Positions 32,750-42,749 of a stretch of 48,026 bases of DNA are shown here, in pieces. The position numbers and the translations under genes were made by a program. Under the pieces are notes generated by a model. The model was not told the origin of the DNA and ran no database searches. It saw only the letters and a program-made list of their open reading frames with translations. The stretch lies in the NCBI GenBank assembly GCA_022225965.2, contig JAKJXP020000175.1:1-48026 (forward strand). The letters are read 5' to 3'. The stretch's first letter is position 1. Each line of letters starts with the position of its first letter. This DNA comes from Diatrype stigma (Eukaryota; Ascomycota; Sordariomycetes; Xylariales; Diatrypaceae).

Positions 32750-33773
32750 CTAGGCAGTATCCAACACAACAACTTCGGCTTCGGCCTCGCCAACGCTCTC
32801 AACGGATAACTTGTCCCCAGCATTGAGACCGTCAACGAAAGCGCCATCCCCTTCATTCAAGATGTCCTCCCTACCGTCCAACCGAATTTTGGCCTTTCCT
32901 CCTTTCGTCGAAGGGAGGTGAATGTATACCTTTCTCTTGGTAGCTTCCGTTGCGTTCGCGCCGACATTCCATTCGAACCGTGCCTGAGGCGCAATGATCC
33001 CGGCACCCATGACAAAGTCGGCGTGGATGGGGATCGTGCCCGGGATCGTGGGCTCCGCCGCCTTCTCTTGCTCGAAGGAAGCCTCCGGGCCAGCCTTGAG
33101 AGGGCTCAGGATGGGCACGAAGCCCTGCCTTTTCTCTTCCTCATCGAAGTGTTTCGTGTGGTACCTCGGCGTAAGGCCCCTCTTCCAAGGGATGGCCCAT
33201 ATCTGGAGGAAATGCACCGTGTCCTTGTGGTGCTCGTTCTGCTCCGAGTGTGCAATCCCTGTACCACCCGTCGTGAACTGGACGTCGCCCCGGTGCATCC
33301 GATAGAACTTGTCCGACTGTTTCCCTTCCGCACCCTTGCGGAGCATGCTGTCACGGTGAGTCAACTCGCCAGACAGTACGTCTGCTATTTGTCAGCCACC
33401 ACCTCGCGTACACACTTCGACTGTCAGGTCAAGCAAGAACTGCACTCACTATATCCATGTTAGCACTTATACATTGCAAAAGCGTCAGGGCGGGTAACAT
33501 CATCATCATCATCATCATCACAACTCACCAGCTGAATATCTCGAAATCCCTATGCGGATGAGTTGGGAAGCCAGAGTTTGCCTTCACCCGGTCCTCGTTC
33601 AGCACGCGCAGCGACCCAAAGTGGCTCAACTTAGGGTCGTACCAATCTGCGAAGGAAAAGCTGTGATATGTGTCTAGCCAGCCATGATCCGCATGTCCTC
33701 GAGCTGCGCTCCGGTGAGGTGTAATCTTAGCATGTGACAGTGCTTTCGACATGGCGTTCTTGATGGTGTTCAT
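32750..33773 (-). CDS. Pirin-family protein (291 aa) with a twin intron
   Basis: Exons (minus) 33773-33530 and 33381-32750 give 291 aa, the usual size for fungal pirins. Diagnostic blocks: LDTYHSFSFADWYD; LNEDRVKANSGFPTHPHRDF with His72 and His74; SGELTHRDSM; and GDVQFTTGGTGIAHSEQNEH with His126 and Glu128. These are the cupin metal ligands of the family (nuclear cofactor or quercetinase-like activity in characterised members). The C-terminal pirin domain follows (VYIHLPSTKGG). The exon junction falls inside a Tyr codon (T|AC) and rebuilds FEIFSYVLSGEL, the family consensus. It does so only if the 148 bases between are removed as two nested introns (see next entry). A single GT-AG intron gives an immediate TGA. 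There is no signal peptide; a cytosolic or nuclear location is expected. Confidence 0.9.
33382..33529 (-). other. Spliceosomal twin intron ([D1,2] stwintron) in the pirin gene
   Basis: On the minus strand exon 1 ends AGCT, followed by G|gtgagt. An 80-nt internal intron (33528-33449) has donor gtgagt, branch gctaac and acceptor atatag. Its removal joins G33529 to tgagtg (33448 onward), recreating GTGAGT, the donor of a 68-nt external intron. That one ends with branch gctgac and acceptor tagcag at 33382. Both are normal fungal intron sizes with strong signals. Only this two-step removal keeps the frame. Removing the internal intron alone leads to TGA after eight further codons, and joining 33529 directly to 33381 makes TGA at once. 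The internal intron also holds a gat trinucleotide run. Confidence 0.82.
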
Positions 33774-34473
33774 AGGCTTCCCTTTCTCCTTTGGTGGCTA
33801 TTAGACAAATCCTGGCTTCAAAGGTAATAGATTGGCCCTTTTAAATGTCGACTCTGTTGTCCTTCTCGAAGTTGCGAACGCCCCTTCCCACGCCTTGAGG
33901 ACGATCAGAACCCGATTAAGATGTTTCGTAATAACAGCTCGAGGATTGCAAATACATGATCCAGCATGCTCTTGCGCTGTAGACGGCCGTGTCCACAAAT
34001 TCCATGGCTGTTCACCGTTTGACCCTATCATCGCTCGTCCCCGAGGGTTTGCTTCAATGCGTAGCGCATTGCAATGTGTTTTAGGCGCTGACAGGCGATT
34101 AGCTCATGCTGACTTAGAGATCACCCACCCCACAAATACCCAGGTACCTAGGTACCTACCAGCTTACACACCTGCTTACTTGAAGGATAAGAGCAGCATT
34201 GTGGGTTCATGGCATCATCTGCCTTAGCTAACAATATCAAATTGACAAGTAATCATGATAGAACATATTCGTTTCCATAACTTATAACTTGGGAACTTGG
34301 CCAGGACCATAATATGTGTTTGTCACCCCAGTGCTAATGTAGTTCTTACATGCATTGGCTGGCATGACCAGTCAACAGTGTCTTCCAGGCGTGAACTATG
34401 TATGGTAACACCACAGTAGCCCATATCTCATAGTTGCTCAAAGGAGCACTCTACAAAAAAAAGATCAGGGCAA
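33774..34473. other. Promoter of the pirin gene and left flank of the Fot1/pogo element
   Basis: No supported gene. It includes ccaggtacctaggtacctacc near 34139-34159, a palindromic form of a motif scattered through intergenic DNA here. Confidence 0.5.
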
Positions 34474-34475
34474 TA

Positions 34476-34516
34476 ACGTCAATTATGGGGTCACCGACCA
34501 CCCCCACTCCCTGACC
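34476..34516 (+). repeat. Left terminal inverted repeat of the Fot1/pogo element
   Basis: 41 bases starting ACGTCAATTATGGGG; pairs with 38564-38604 with three C/T differences. Confidence 0.9.
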
Positions 34517-35217
34517 ACACTATACAGCAAAAGTCCTATATTACAGCAAGGGGTTAACCCATAGATAAAAAATCGTAAAATTAAGGGGCTTTAAGCGTTA
34601 TATAAAGCTTTATAAGCGGTTTTAATTAATGTAATTATCGGTATCGTATAAACCGAATTACCGCCCGTTTCATACGTATAGCAATAGATTTAATAAGGCC
34701 GTATTTTTCTTTCTTTTTCTTTTCTTTTTTACTTTTCATAATTATAATAATCTTTTTTTTATATTCTTATTTTCGAAATTCTTATTTAAGGGCGGTAATT
34801 TATTGGTTCGTTATTTTTAAGGTTTTATATCTTTTTTATTTTCGCTGCGTATTATTTTTAACGTTCGTTATGCATAATTCGCTTAGCCATTACTTCCTTT
34901 ATGTTAATCATTCGTTCGTTCGGATCTTGGGCCATTTTTCTTATTTTTCTTGGCTTTAAGCGGTTAAATTTAACGTTAAGGCAAATAATTTTACGATCTT
35001 TAAGAGCAATTTCGAGGTTCTTATCGTTTAAGGCCTTATTTATAAAGCATATAGCTATTCGGGCATTAAGGATATTAATTATAAGCCTTTTATATAACGC
35101 CGTAACGTTATAACTATTATTAATGTCTTTTATATCGTAATTTTTATTATATAATAATAACTTAATAACGTTTTAAACTTTCGTATTTTTAATTATATAA
35201 AAATTATTAAAAACCTT

Positions 35218-35457
35218 TTAACGGTTTAAGAAATATAAGCCAGCGGTACGAAATCCGGACTTAATATTTAATGCTATAAGGCTATTCTTTTTTGTTTTAA
35301 CGTAGCAGCGAAGGAATTTAAACTTTCCAATAGGGGCTAAATCGTTTAATTCGGCCAGGTTCTTAAGATACTTTTTATACGTAACTTTTAAAACGTATAT
35401 ATAAATTAAATCCAAAAGCTGGAAAATATGACTTATATGGGCCGGAAAAAACAACAT
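35218..35457 (-). pseudogene. C-terminal DDE-domain fragment of a Fot1/pogo transposase
   Basis: A 79-residue open stretch on the minus strand reads PAHISHIFQLLDLIYIYVLK, then KFKFLRCYVKTKK and NIKSGFRTAGLY. This matches the end of the DDE_1 transposase domain: the PxHTSHLLQPLDV block before the last catalytic acid region, then the NI-x-x-GFR-x-x-G element. Substitutions such as Leu or Ile for conserved Pro and Val are consistent with C-to-T damage. The start codon shown by the frame is not a real start. It belongs to the element bounded by 34476-38604. Confidence 0.75.
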
Positions 35458-35736
35458 ATATATTCGATTTATAAAACACGTTTATAGGAATTTATCCGAA
35501 ACGTAGCTTTCGTATTTATTAATAATAAGAAAACGAACGTTATTAGGATCTTTCGGTTAAATTTGAAATAAAAAGACCTTTTTTAATTATTTTATAACAA
35601 TATCGTTATTAATTCATTTATTTTCGGACTTAACGAAATATTAATTAAGCTAATTAAATTCCCTTTTAAACCATTATGCCTATATCGTTTTTGCTTTAAA
35701 TATTAATAAGAAAGAAATCGCTTTTCTTAAGACCGA

Positions 35737-35949
35737 TATTACGGTAATAACCTAAAGAATAAATAAGATGATTAATACCTTAGTTATCTTTAGAATAATA
35801 AGCATTTATTTCCTATTGTTCCCATTTGTATATAAGCAGCTGGCCTTTCGCTAGTTTCCTTCCCTTTTCTTTTTTTCTGTAACTTATTATTATACGTTAA
35901 TTCCTAATAATTAGCAAAATGCGCCTTTTTTTAAATCAGTGCTATTATA
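35737..35949 (+). repeat. Left LTR (213 bp)
   Basis: Aligns without gaps of note to 37412-37624; differences are mainly C/T and G/A. Contains caataacctaaagaataaataaga-type AT-rich U3 sequence and a polypyrimidine tract near 35850-35880. Confidence 0.85.
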
Positions 35950-36279
35950 TAATAATAAGTTCCTTTGCCTGTTTTTTAAAGGAACAGCCGTTATATTTTA
36001 CGATACCTGTTGAAAATGGGCAATTAATACAGCAGTTCGATTCTTTTTCGATTATTCGATAAATTAATAACATAGCAAAACCCTTATCTCTATATAGCAA
36101 TTTTCCGTTTCCGTTTTTTCCGAAAAATTTTCACGAACTTCACGTTTTCGGGCTTTATGCCATACTTTTACGTTTCCGACTTTCCCGTTTCCGAAAAATT
36201 GCAAAGCTTTTGCTTTATTCGAATTGATAATGGCTTTATTTATTAGTGCCTAAGAAGCCTAAGCAATTATTTAGGCCGC

Positions 36280-37390
36280 TGTTACATATTTCCGCGACGA
36301 ACTGACCGCCTAATTCGCCATTGAAATTCATAAGCTTTAAGTAAAAAATAAAGCTTTAACCATTTAAATCGAAGCCTTCCAAACCAAATAAAACCTTCGC
36401 TTAAAGCTTTCCGATATAATGAAATTAAAAGGTCCCGGTACTTACGACGTTTGGCTTTTAGAAATTAAAGGCAAGTTTTGCGTTAATAGGGCTGCAATCG
36501 GCGATAATTACGTCCGTATGTATTACATTTATAACCGGCTGGAGCTTAAAATTAAAGACCTCGTTATTTTCTAAATTTATTATTCCGAACGTACCGATAA
36601 TTAAAATGACGCTTCCTAGCGTATTCTGGATGCCTTCGATCGCATTTACGACGATCCGAATAAGTCCTTTTATAATAAAGCCCGCCTTAAGAAAATAAAG
36701 ATAAAAAATAACGATTCCTTCCGTTAATTCCTTAACAATTAGAAACGCGCGTTATACGCGGCTCGAAACGATTTGGATGAAATAACCGAAAGCCAACGTA
36801 TTCGAAAGCTTCGTTACGTTTTTTCGGATAAACTCCAAATCAAAATCAATAACTTCGAAACCTTTCCAATTACGTATACCTTTTTCGTTAAGAAGTTTCA
36901 TAAATAATCCTACGACAAAGGTAACGGCGTTATTTATATTAACTATTACAATTTTTTCCATTAATTAATGAATATATCGTTCGGAATTATAAATACCGCT
37001 GCTGCCGTTATTCCGGAATCCAACCTTGCAAAGCTTTTAGGTATCGTTAATTTTTTATTCGTCGTTCTTTTGTTTAGTCCTGTTTAACGAAATAAGTAAT
37101 AACGTATTAACCGCTGCCGTTGCTGTGGTTTTATTAAGCATTTTATCCGTAATTGTAACAAATAACCTGCTTCCGGCCTTATTCGTATTATTGTAATTAA
37201 CCGTTTAAATGTCGAGGATTTCGATTCGGAAATAAAGGAACCCCAATACGGTAAAAAAGAATACTTGCCTTAATACATTAGCAGTGCTTTAAACGACCTG
37301 GTCCGAATAAATGGAATAAATAAAAGCTACCGGATTATAATGAATTACTTTTATTTAAAATAAAGGTAATTATAAAGCTTTAAGACGAAG
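36280..37390 (+). pseudogene. RIP-damaged gag with CCHC zinc knuckle
   Basis: A single plus-strand frame, interrupted by stops, keeps long readable pieces: KGPGTYDVWLLEIKGKF near 36430; RILDAFDRIYDDPNKSFYNK near 36620; and ITESQRIRKLRY near 36780. A retroviral-type zinc knuckle, CRCCGFIKHFIRNC (C-x2-C-x4-H-x4-C), lies at 37115-37156 with all four ligands intact. The order, a capsid-like helical region then a knuckle, is that of gag polyproteins of fungal LTR elements. Stops are mostly TAA or TAG at positions that CAA, CAG or TGG would explain. Some surviving stretches exceed 40 codons, so the damage is moderate. Confidence 0.75.
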
Positions 37391-37411
37391 CTTTTTCCGA
37401 AAGGAAAGTGA

Positions 37412-37624
37412 TGTTACGGTAATAACTTAAAGAATAAATAAGATAATTAATACCTTAGTTATTTTTAAAACAATAGGCATTTATTTCTTATTATTCCCAT
37501 TTATATATAAGCAATTGGCCCTTTGCTAGCTTTTTTTTCTTTCCTTTTTTTTTATAACTTATTATTATACGTTAATTTCTAGTAATTAGCAGAATGCGCC
37601 TTTCTTTAAGCCAGTGCCATTATA
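37412..37624 (+). repeat. Right LTR (213 bp)
   Basis: Partner of 35737-35949; begins TGTTACGGTAATAAC and retains gccagtgcc, where the left copy reads atcagtgct. Confidence 0.85.
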
Positions 37625-38563
37625 GCCAATATATATTTAACGAAAATCGTTTAAGCCCGGAAAAAATTACATTTAACGTTTGCCCTTTTCGTATCCGAAT
37701 TACTTATAATAAGCCCGTTAATTTCGAAACCTTTTATTATATTATTTTCGTTAGCATTTCATTAGTTTTCGGGTTTAATTCAAAGGAAATAAATTAGCCT
37801 ATCGAAAAAAGCGTGAATATTTTCGGGATTTGCAGCGTTAATATGCTTATAATCCAAACGGCGGCTTATTTTTGTTTTTATAACAGGATTTCGCTTAATA
37901 AAGCCTATTATTCATTCTTTTTTAAATGGCTAATGGTTTCCCTTTAATTATAATAACCTGGTAATAACAAATCGGATTTACTTATAGCTAAAGGCGTAAC
38001 TTAAAAATTCTTAATGCAACATTTATTGCATTATCTTATTTTCGTAAGCCTTAAAAAGTTTTTATTAGCTTTTATTTCGATTATTAACCGTAGAATTATC
38101 TAATATACGGTTTCGTAGCGTTAAACGAGAAATTCCGTATCATTAAATCGCTTAACGGTATTTCATATCGCTTAAGATCGCCTCGATGGCATCTTATATA
38201 TTTCTTTTATTATAATTACCCGTTATAATGCCGTATTTATATCGTATAAGGCTCGTTTAAATAAATATATTATAATAAGCACCATAAAAAAATTCCGGGA
38301 ATTTTACGATTTTTTTTATTAATTTAAAGGAATTACTATTTTGCGTAGTTTTCTTATTACTTAATTTCTAACGTTTAAGCGCTTAAATTTACCCATATTT
38401 TTTAATACCTAATTATAAGCCAGAAAAAAATCGCAAAATTACGCCATTTGGAAACCTTATTATATAAAAGAATTAAATTCTATTAATTAAAAAACGGCCT
38501 TAATTAACGCAATATAAGCCATATTACGTATAAGTGAATAAGTGGCCTTTTAATATAGAAAGC
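37625..38563 (-). pseudogene. N-terminal part of the Fot1/pogo transposase
   Basis: The minus strand to the right of the nested LTR element carries a broken continuation of the transposase. The clearest piece is NPENIHAFFDRL at about 37790-37840, matching the segment between the CENP-B-type DNA-binding region and the first catalytic Asp in Fot1/pogo proteins. Upstream codons are too damaged to read the helix-turn-helix region confidently. Confidence 0.5.
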
Positions 38564-38604
38564 GGTCGGAGAGTAGGGGTGGTCGGTGACCCCATAATTG
38601 ACGT
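38564..38604 (-). repeat. Right terminal inverted repeat of the Fot1/pogo element
   Basis: 41 bases ending AATTGACGT, followed by TA. Confidence 0.9.
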
Positions 38605-38606
38605 TA

Positions 38607-40483
38607 TATAAGTACTTAAGTACCTAATTGAAATTGATTAAAGGTCTGTTGAAATATGTCGCTTATTAATCTTCTTGTCTTGTAGTGATAAGCTCTCGTT
38701 ATATGTTACTCGGGTAACGGGTTCTCTGCTACATCAGTATTCCAGTGCTAATATTGCTTGATGTGAATACAGGAAGGAAAATGGGGGCAGTTACCTACAT
38801 AGGTAGTCCCTGCCCTATATGAGTCGACGGTCAACAACAGCCAGTGGTTTGTTTCTTCACAACTACCTAATCACTTGTGACGTCATAATGTCATTTTCAG
38901 CACCCAAGTACCTACACTCAAGTCTACGTAGTAGTCACACAACAAGAACAACCCGCTACTTATTTCATGACGGTTATTAATATCCCTTGGCAATCACTGA
39001 TTGCCATATAATGCTGGCCCTCGGTCGGATAGCTGTGCCAAAGTCGAATGCAACCGGAAGTTGAGGTCTTCCTACTGTATGTTACTTAGGTAAGTAGGTA
39101 AGTAGTTAGTTACCAGCCTATCAGGTCTTACTCTCTGCTATGGCACGTGATCACATCTGGGTAGCGGGAAAATATTCATACCTCCACTAAGGCTCTAACC
39201 AATGAAAAACTAAGAAGCACTTTCAGAGTCCCACTTAGTGTTCCATTTAAAAGAGCATCCAGCAATATTTTTTTACCTGCATCAATCTCATGTTCTTGCC
39301 ATTCCAAGTCTTTCTTACGAAAGCTTCCAGTGTGGCCCCGTCCAAGTCAAACCATGTTACGACAATTGCAATGCTAAGGTATGTCGATTTCACTGTTACT
39401 TTTGAGGAAAGGAATGTGCTCTGTAGGTAGTTACGTTGCTGTGTTGCTTTGGTGTGGCCTCTACAGATGCTTCATAGTTCTAGCAAGTTTGCCTGATGAA
39501 GTGTTATCTTCTGTGCCAACACTGCCTTGCCCATTGCACACAAAGCTTCTTGCACTACAAACTCTTCCTCCCCTGTACGCATTACTATGATGATTTTCTA
39601 TTTTTAAAATGTTCGACTGCCTAGAATTATGCTGCGGAGATATATACTCTGAATCAATGCGCTTTATCCATTATCCATACTCATCCGATCTAGGAGGTGG
39701 CAGGTTACTGACTTTCTGCAGGCAGAGTTTCCGTATATCTAGTGCTTGGTCGAGTGCCTAGATGGTCAAGGTCATTGCTGGATGATATCATGTATACGCA
39801 TGACCTTGCACATGATCTAAGTATCTAGCATTACCTGAGCCAACGCGCTCCTGGTAATGTTGGCAGGTTACCTACATATAGATGATATGCAAGTGTGGTC
39901 TTGGCTATTGCGGGTGGTAGAGCTCTTGCAGGATAGGTAGGTATGTTGCATTTGAAAGGCAAAGGGGAGCACAACAACACCGAAGGCCTTACTCAGTACA
40001 CATATAGGTATCGTGGATAGTATCTTTGTGTACTAAAGAAAACAATATTGAATGCAATAGCAATGCTCCTCTGATCAGTTTGAAAGGATCAAAAGTCAAC
40101 TAGTGTAACCTCTGTTAGAGGTTAGCTGCAATCTGCTAATAAGTTCCTCATGATGTGCATGAGAGCTATAGAGAAAGAGTAGCCAAACAAAGACCGGAAG
40201 AGCCAGGTCAAGGTGGTAGAGAAGACTGCATGGTGTATACATGGATGGATGCATCCGATGCGAATATGTGAAGCAGTGAGATGCCTTATGTACATACCTC
40301 GGCATCCTACCTAGGTAGCTCTTTCTGTTAATTCCTGCTTCCAGTCAACTTTACAGTTTGGGAGGGAAGGTACGACGTGTAGTGGTAACACTAACGTCAG
40401 TTATGGTTTCCAGGGGCGGGGGGGGGGGGGGGGGGGGGGGGGGGCGGGGAAGACACTGGGGGGCGGACGACCGGACAAAACTA
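38607..40483. other. Intergenic region
   Basis: No supported gene in about 1.9 kb. The frame 39381-39590 begins with ATG and is hydrophobic but has no recognisable features. Several taggtaagtaggt- and cctaggtagc-type motifs occur. The poly-G run lies at its right end. Confidence 0.5.
40418..40444 (+). repeat. 27-base poly-G run
   Basis: Uninterrupted G homopolymer, flanked by ggggc and cgggg, 40-65 bases beyond the stop codon of the minus-strand CorA-like gene. In that transcript it would be a C27 tract in the 3' UTR. Length may vary or be misassembled. Confidence 0.9.
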
Positions 40484-42749
40484 TCATGCATCTGTCGGTG
40501 CATCATCATCATCATCGTCATCCGGCGTTGTTGCTTTCCTGCCGCGGCGACGGCGGCCGCCGCCACGCGACAGCGCCCCCAGGGCCTTCTGGGTGCCGGC
40601 CTGGACGAGGTGGCCCGTCTTGGTGCCCATGCTGTCCAGCGTGTCGCTGAAGAACATGAGCAGGCGGCCGAAGAAGAAGAGGCAGAGGAACGAGATGCTG
40701 GCCACGCCCGCGAACGCGTACCAGTACGTCTCGGCCGTCCAGTAGTCGTTGAGGTCCTTGATCTCCACCCCGAAGTAGCCCGTCATGAAGCTGATGGGCA
40801 GGAAGAAGACGCTGAGCTTCGCCAGCAGCGCCGCGCTCCGGTTCAGCTTCGCCGTCGCCTGCGAGTCCTTCTGCTGCGTGAGGTTGAAGTACTGATTTGG
40901 TGGTCATCGTCAGCTAAGAAGGTGGGACGGGGCCTACGGCAAGGGAAGCAACTCACGGTGTCGGAGAGAGCGGTGATCTCTTCCAGATGCCCCTGGATCG
41001 TGTTCAACACCACCCATTCCAAGCGATCGGCTAACCGATCAAAGCGATCCATGGCCGACTTGGCCAGTATCACCCGCCGCTCCTCACCGAATCCTTCGGT
41101 GATAACGTTGTTGGCCAGGAAGCTCAGGTTGGATGACGAGCGCGCCGGCAAGTTCCATGGGTAATCGCCGGTAGCACCCTCCGGCTTAGTCGTCATCATG
41201 ATCTTCTTGATCAGGTTCTTGTAGTTCTCGAACAGATGCCTTAGCTCCCGCAGCTCCTTGCTCAGCTCGTGCAGGCGAGGGATGATCTCAGACGTCTTGT
41301 GCTTCATTCTCCGGCTCTATAAAAGGGTAAGCTAGAGGCTAGCTGGATGCTGCTACAAGGTATTTACTTACGTCGCTCTGCAACACTATCGGGGTCTAGC
41401 AACGGTTAGCAGATGCACACATCGTCGTGATGAATGGAGGACTAACTAGTTCACTGAGGGTGTCACGGGCCGCTTGAAATGGACCGGCTGCAGCATAGTC
41501 CTCAAACAAGTAGTAGAAGAGATTGCTAGCCCCTTCCTGGGCTACGACTTGCGAGAGTTCTTTTGGGGGTATCGTCGTCCGCGATTTCTTCTTTGCCTCG
41601 AGAGCCTGCAGAGCTTTCCTGACAGAGCTCTGGGTTAAAGGGTTAGGCTGTTTGTCTGTTCTGAAGAAACCGTGCTTCGATATTTGACTGAGTACACTGA
41701 GCATGTTGGCCCTCATGCTCTGTAAGTTGTCTAGGTCCCATTGCCTCTGGCTCATATGAGGAGGTGCTGGTTCCACGGTTGGCTCTTCGTGGAACGATAG
41801 GACGGTATCTAAGCTAGTCAATAGGGGCTGCCATTCTGAGAGCTTCCATGAAGAACTTACTGTCATTGCAGATAGTAAGCCACATCCAATGTTTGGGGGG
41901 CATATGTCTCGTCCCATCCTTGACTTTGGCCACTGCTGGCGTGGGCCTTCGGTAAAGCCAGTGAGCTCCGATACAGAGAGCTTTCCATATTTAGTACAAG
42001 AGCCTGAACTTTGGGAACAGGAACCATTACCTCGATCAGTGTGGTCTATTGAGAAATAGTTGACCGTGTCCTTCAACAAGAGATACAAAGCAATGTCCTC
42101 TCCTAACATGTTCGGGGCGCGTGGCATTGGAGGTGGCTCATCAGACTGAGTGTTTGACTCTGTATTCGACGCCTTCTCTCCCCTCTCCAAGGCTGACTCG
42201 GCTGATGTGACCCTGCCGCCGGGGGGCGTTGTTGCCTGTGCGACAGCGGGAGCTTGCCTCCGCCTCAAGCCGCTTTCTCCCAGAGACTTGGCACCAAGGT
42301 TCGGCTTCATTTTCATCAGGGCTCTCAAGCGCTCGGAGAAGTCATACTTCTCCCCAATAACCTCCACAGCATCCTGGTCCTTGTACGTATTCCAGATATT
42401 ACTAGAGATTGCATCAGATTCCGGTGAATAACCACAGGGTGAATGCAAACAAGGCGGGCGAGCAGCACCGGGCGACCTACATCCATCGGATCGGATACTC
42501 ATTCTCTGGAGCACCACCAACACCACCATCCTCCTCGAGAATCGATCTGAAATCGTCCGCCCCAAGGTCGCGCGCGACCCGGGCCTTGCGCGACCCGAAC
42601 TCGACGACGAAGTTTTTGCAGGCCTCGGAGCCAGCCTCGCGCTCGGTCGCCTGGAACACATCCTCGAGATCGAAGTCCTCGAACCTGTCGCGCACATCCC
42701 CCATCACAACGGGGTGTTGCTCAAGCGGAGACGTCGCAGTCGCAGCCAT
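40484..42749 (-). CDS. CorA-like Mg2+ transporter family protein (671 aa), five exons
   Basis: Exons (minus): 42749-42481, 42401-41447, 41395-41372, 41316-40957 and 40891-40484. Introns are 79, 51, 55 and 65 nt, with donors gtaggt, gttagt, gtaagt and gtgagt; all junctions keep the frame. The third exon is only 24 nt (eight codons, phase 0 on both sides). The N-terminal cytoplasmic domain contains GAPENEYPIRWI|NIWNTYKDQD and YDFSERLRALM, the usual fungal CorA-like blocks. A long helical stalk leads to two C-terminal helices: LLAKLSVFFLPISFMTGYFG and YAFAGVASISFLCLFFFG. The canonical CorA signature Gly-Met-Asn after the first helix is not present; the sequence is YFGVEIKDL, as in many fungal CorA-like proteins of unproven transport. 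A basic, then Asp-rich tail ends the chain. Membrane location is expected. Confidence 0.88.
41372..41395 (-). other. 24-nt micro-exon of the CorA-like gene
   Basis: Encodes eight residues (TPIVLQSD) between a 51-nt and a 55-nt intron. Because it is 24 nt and phase 0 on both sides, including or skipping it leaves the frame intact (SEL|SRRMKHK when skipped). Confidence 0.6.

Larger units (their letters stand above)
35737..37624 (+). mobile_element. Gag-only (non-autonomous) LTR retroelement nested in the Fot1/pogo element
   Basis: Two direct repeats of equal length (213 bp; 35737-35949 and 37412-37624) bound 1462 bp of internal sequence. The right LTR begins TGTTACGG; the left has TATTACGG, the expected G-to-A change. 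Flanking 5-mers are accga and gccaa, which match if each lost one G to A. The interior reads as a gag-like protein with a CCHC knuckle on the plus strand. There is no room for, or sign of, protease, reverse transcriptase or integrase. It therefore depended on another element. It sits inside the transposase of the Fot1/pogo element, so it is the younger insertion. Confidence 0.8.
34476..38604 (-). mobile_element. RIP-mutated Fot1/pogo-type (Tc1-mariner) element, split by an insertion
   Basis: Terminal inverted repeats of 41 bases (34476-34516 and 38564-38604) begin ACGTCAATTATGGGGTCACC and differ at three positions, all C/T. Each end abuts a TA dinucleotide (34474-34475, 38605-38606), the Tc1-mariner target duplication. 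The total is 4129 bp, but removing the nested LTR element (1888 bp plus a 5-base duplication) leaves 2236 bp, close to the usual size of Fot1/pogo elements. The transposase lies on the minus strand and is full of stops. The ends are strongly conserved and little mutated; the interior is AT-rich. Confidence 0.88.

Noticed and set aside
35218..37797. Short ORFs in the AT-rich block as independent genes
   Set aside because: They read as fragments of transposase or shadows of gag; no starts or coding bias of their own.
39381..39590. 69-residue hydrophobic ORF
   Set aside because: ATG start but no family, no signal-peptide logic, and codon use unlike neighbouring genes.
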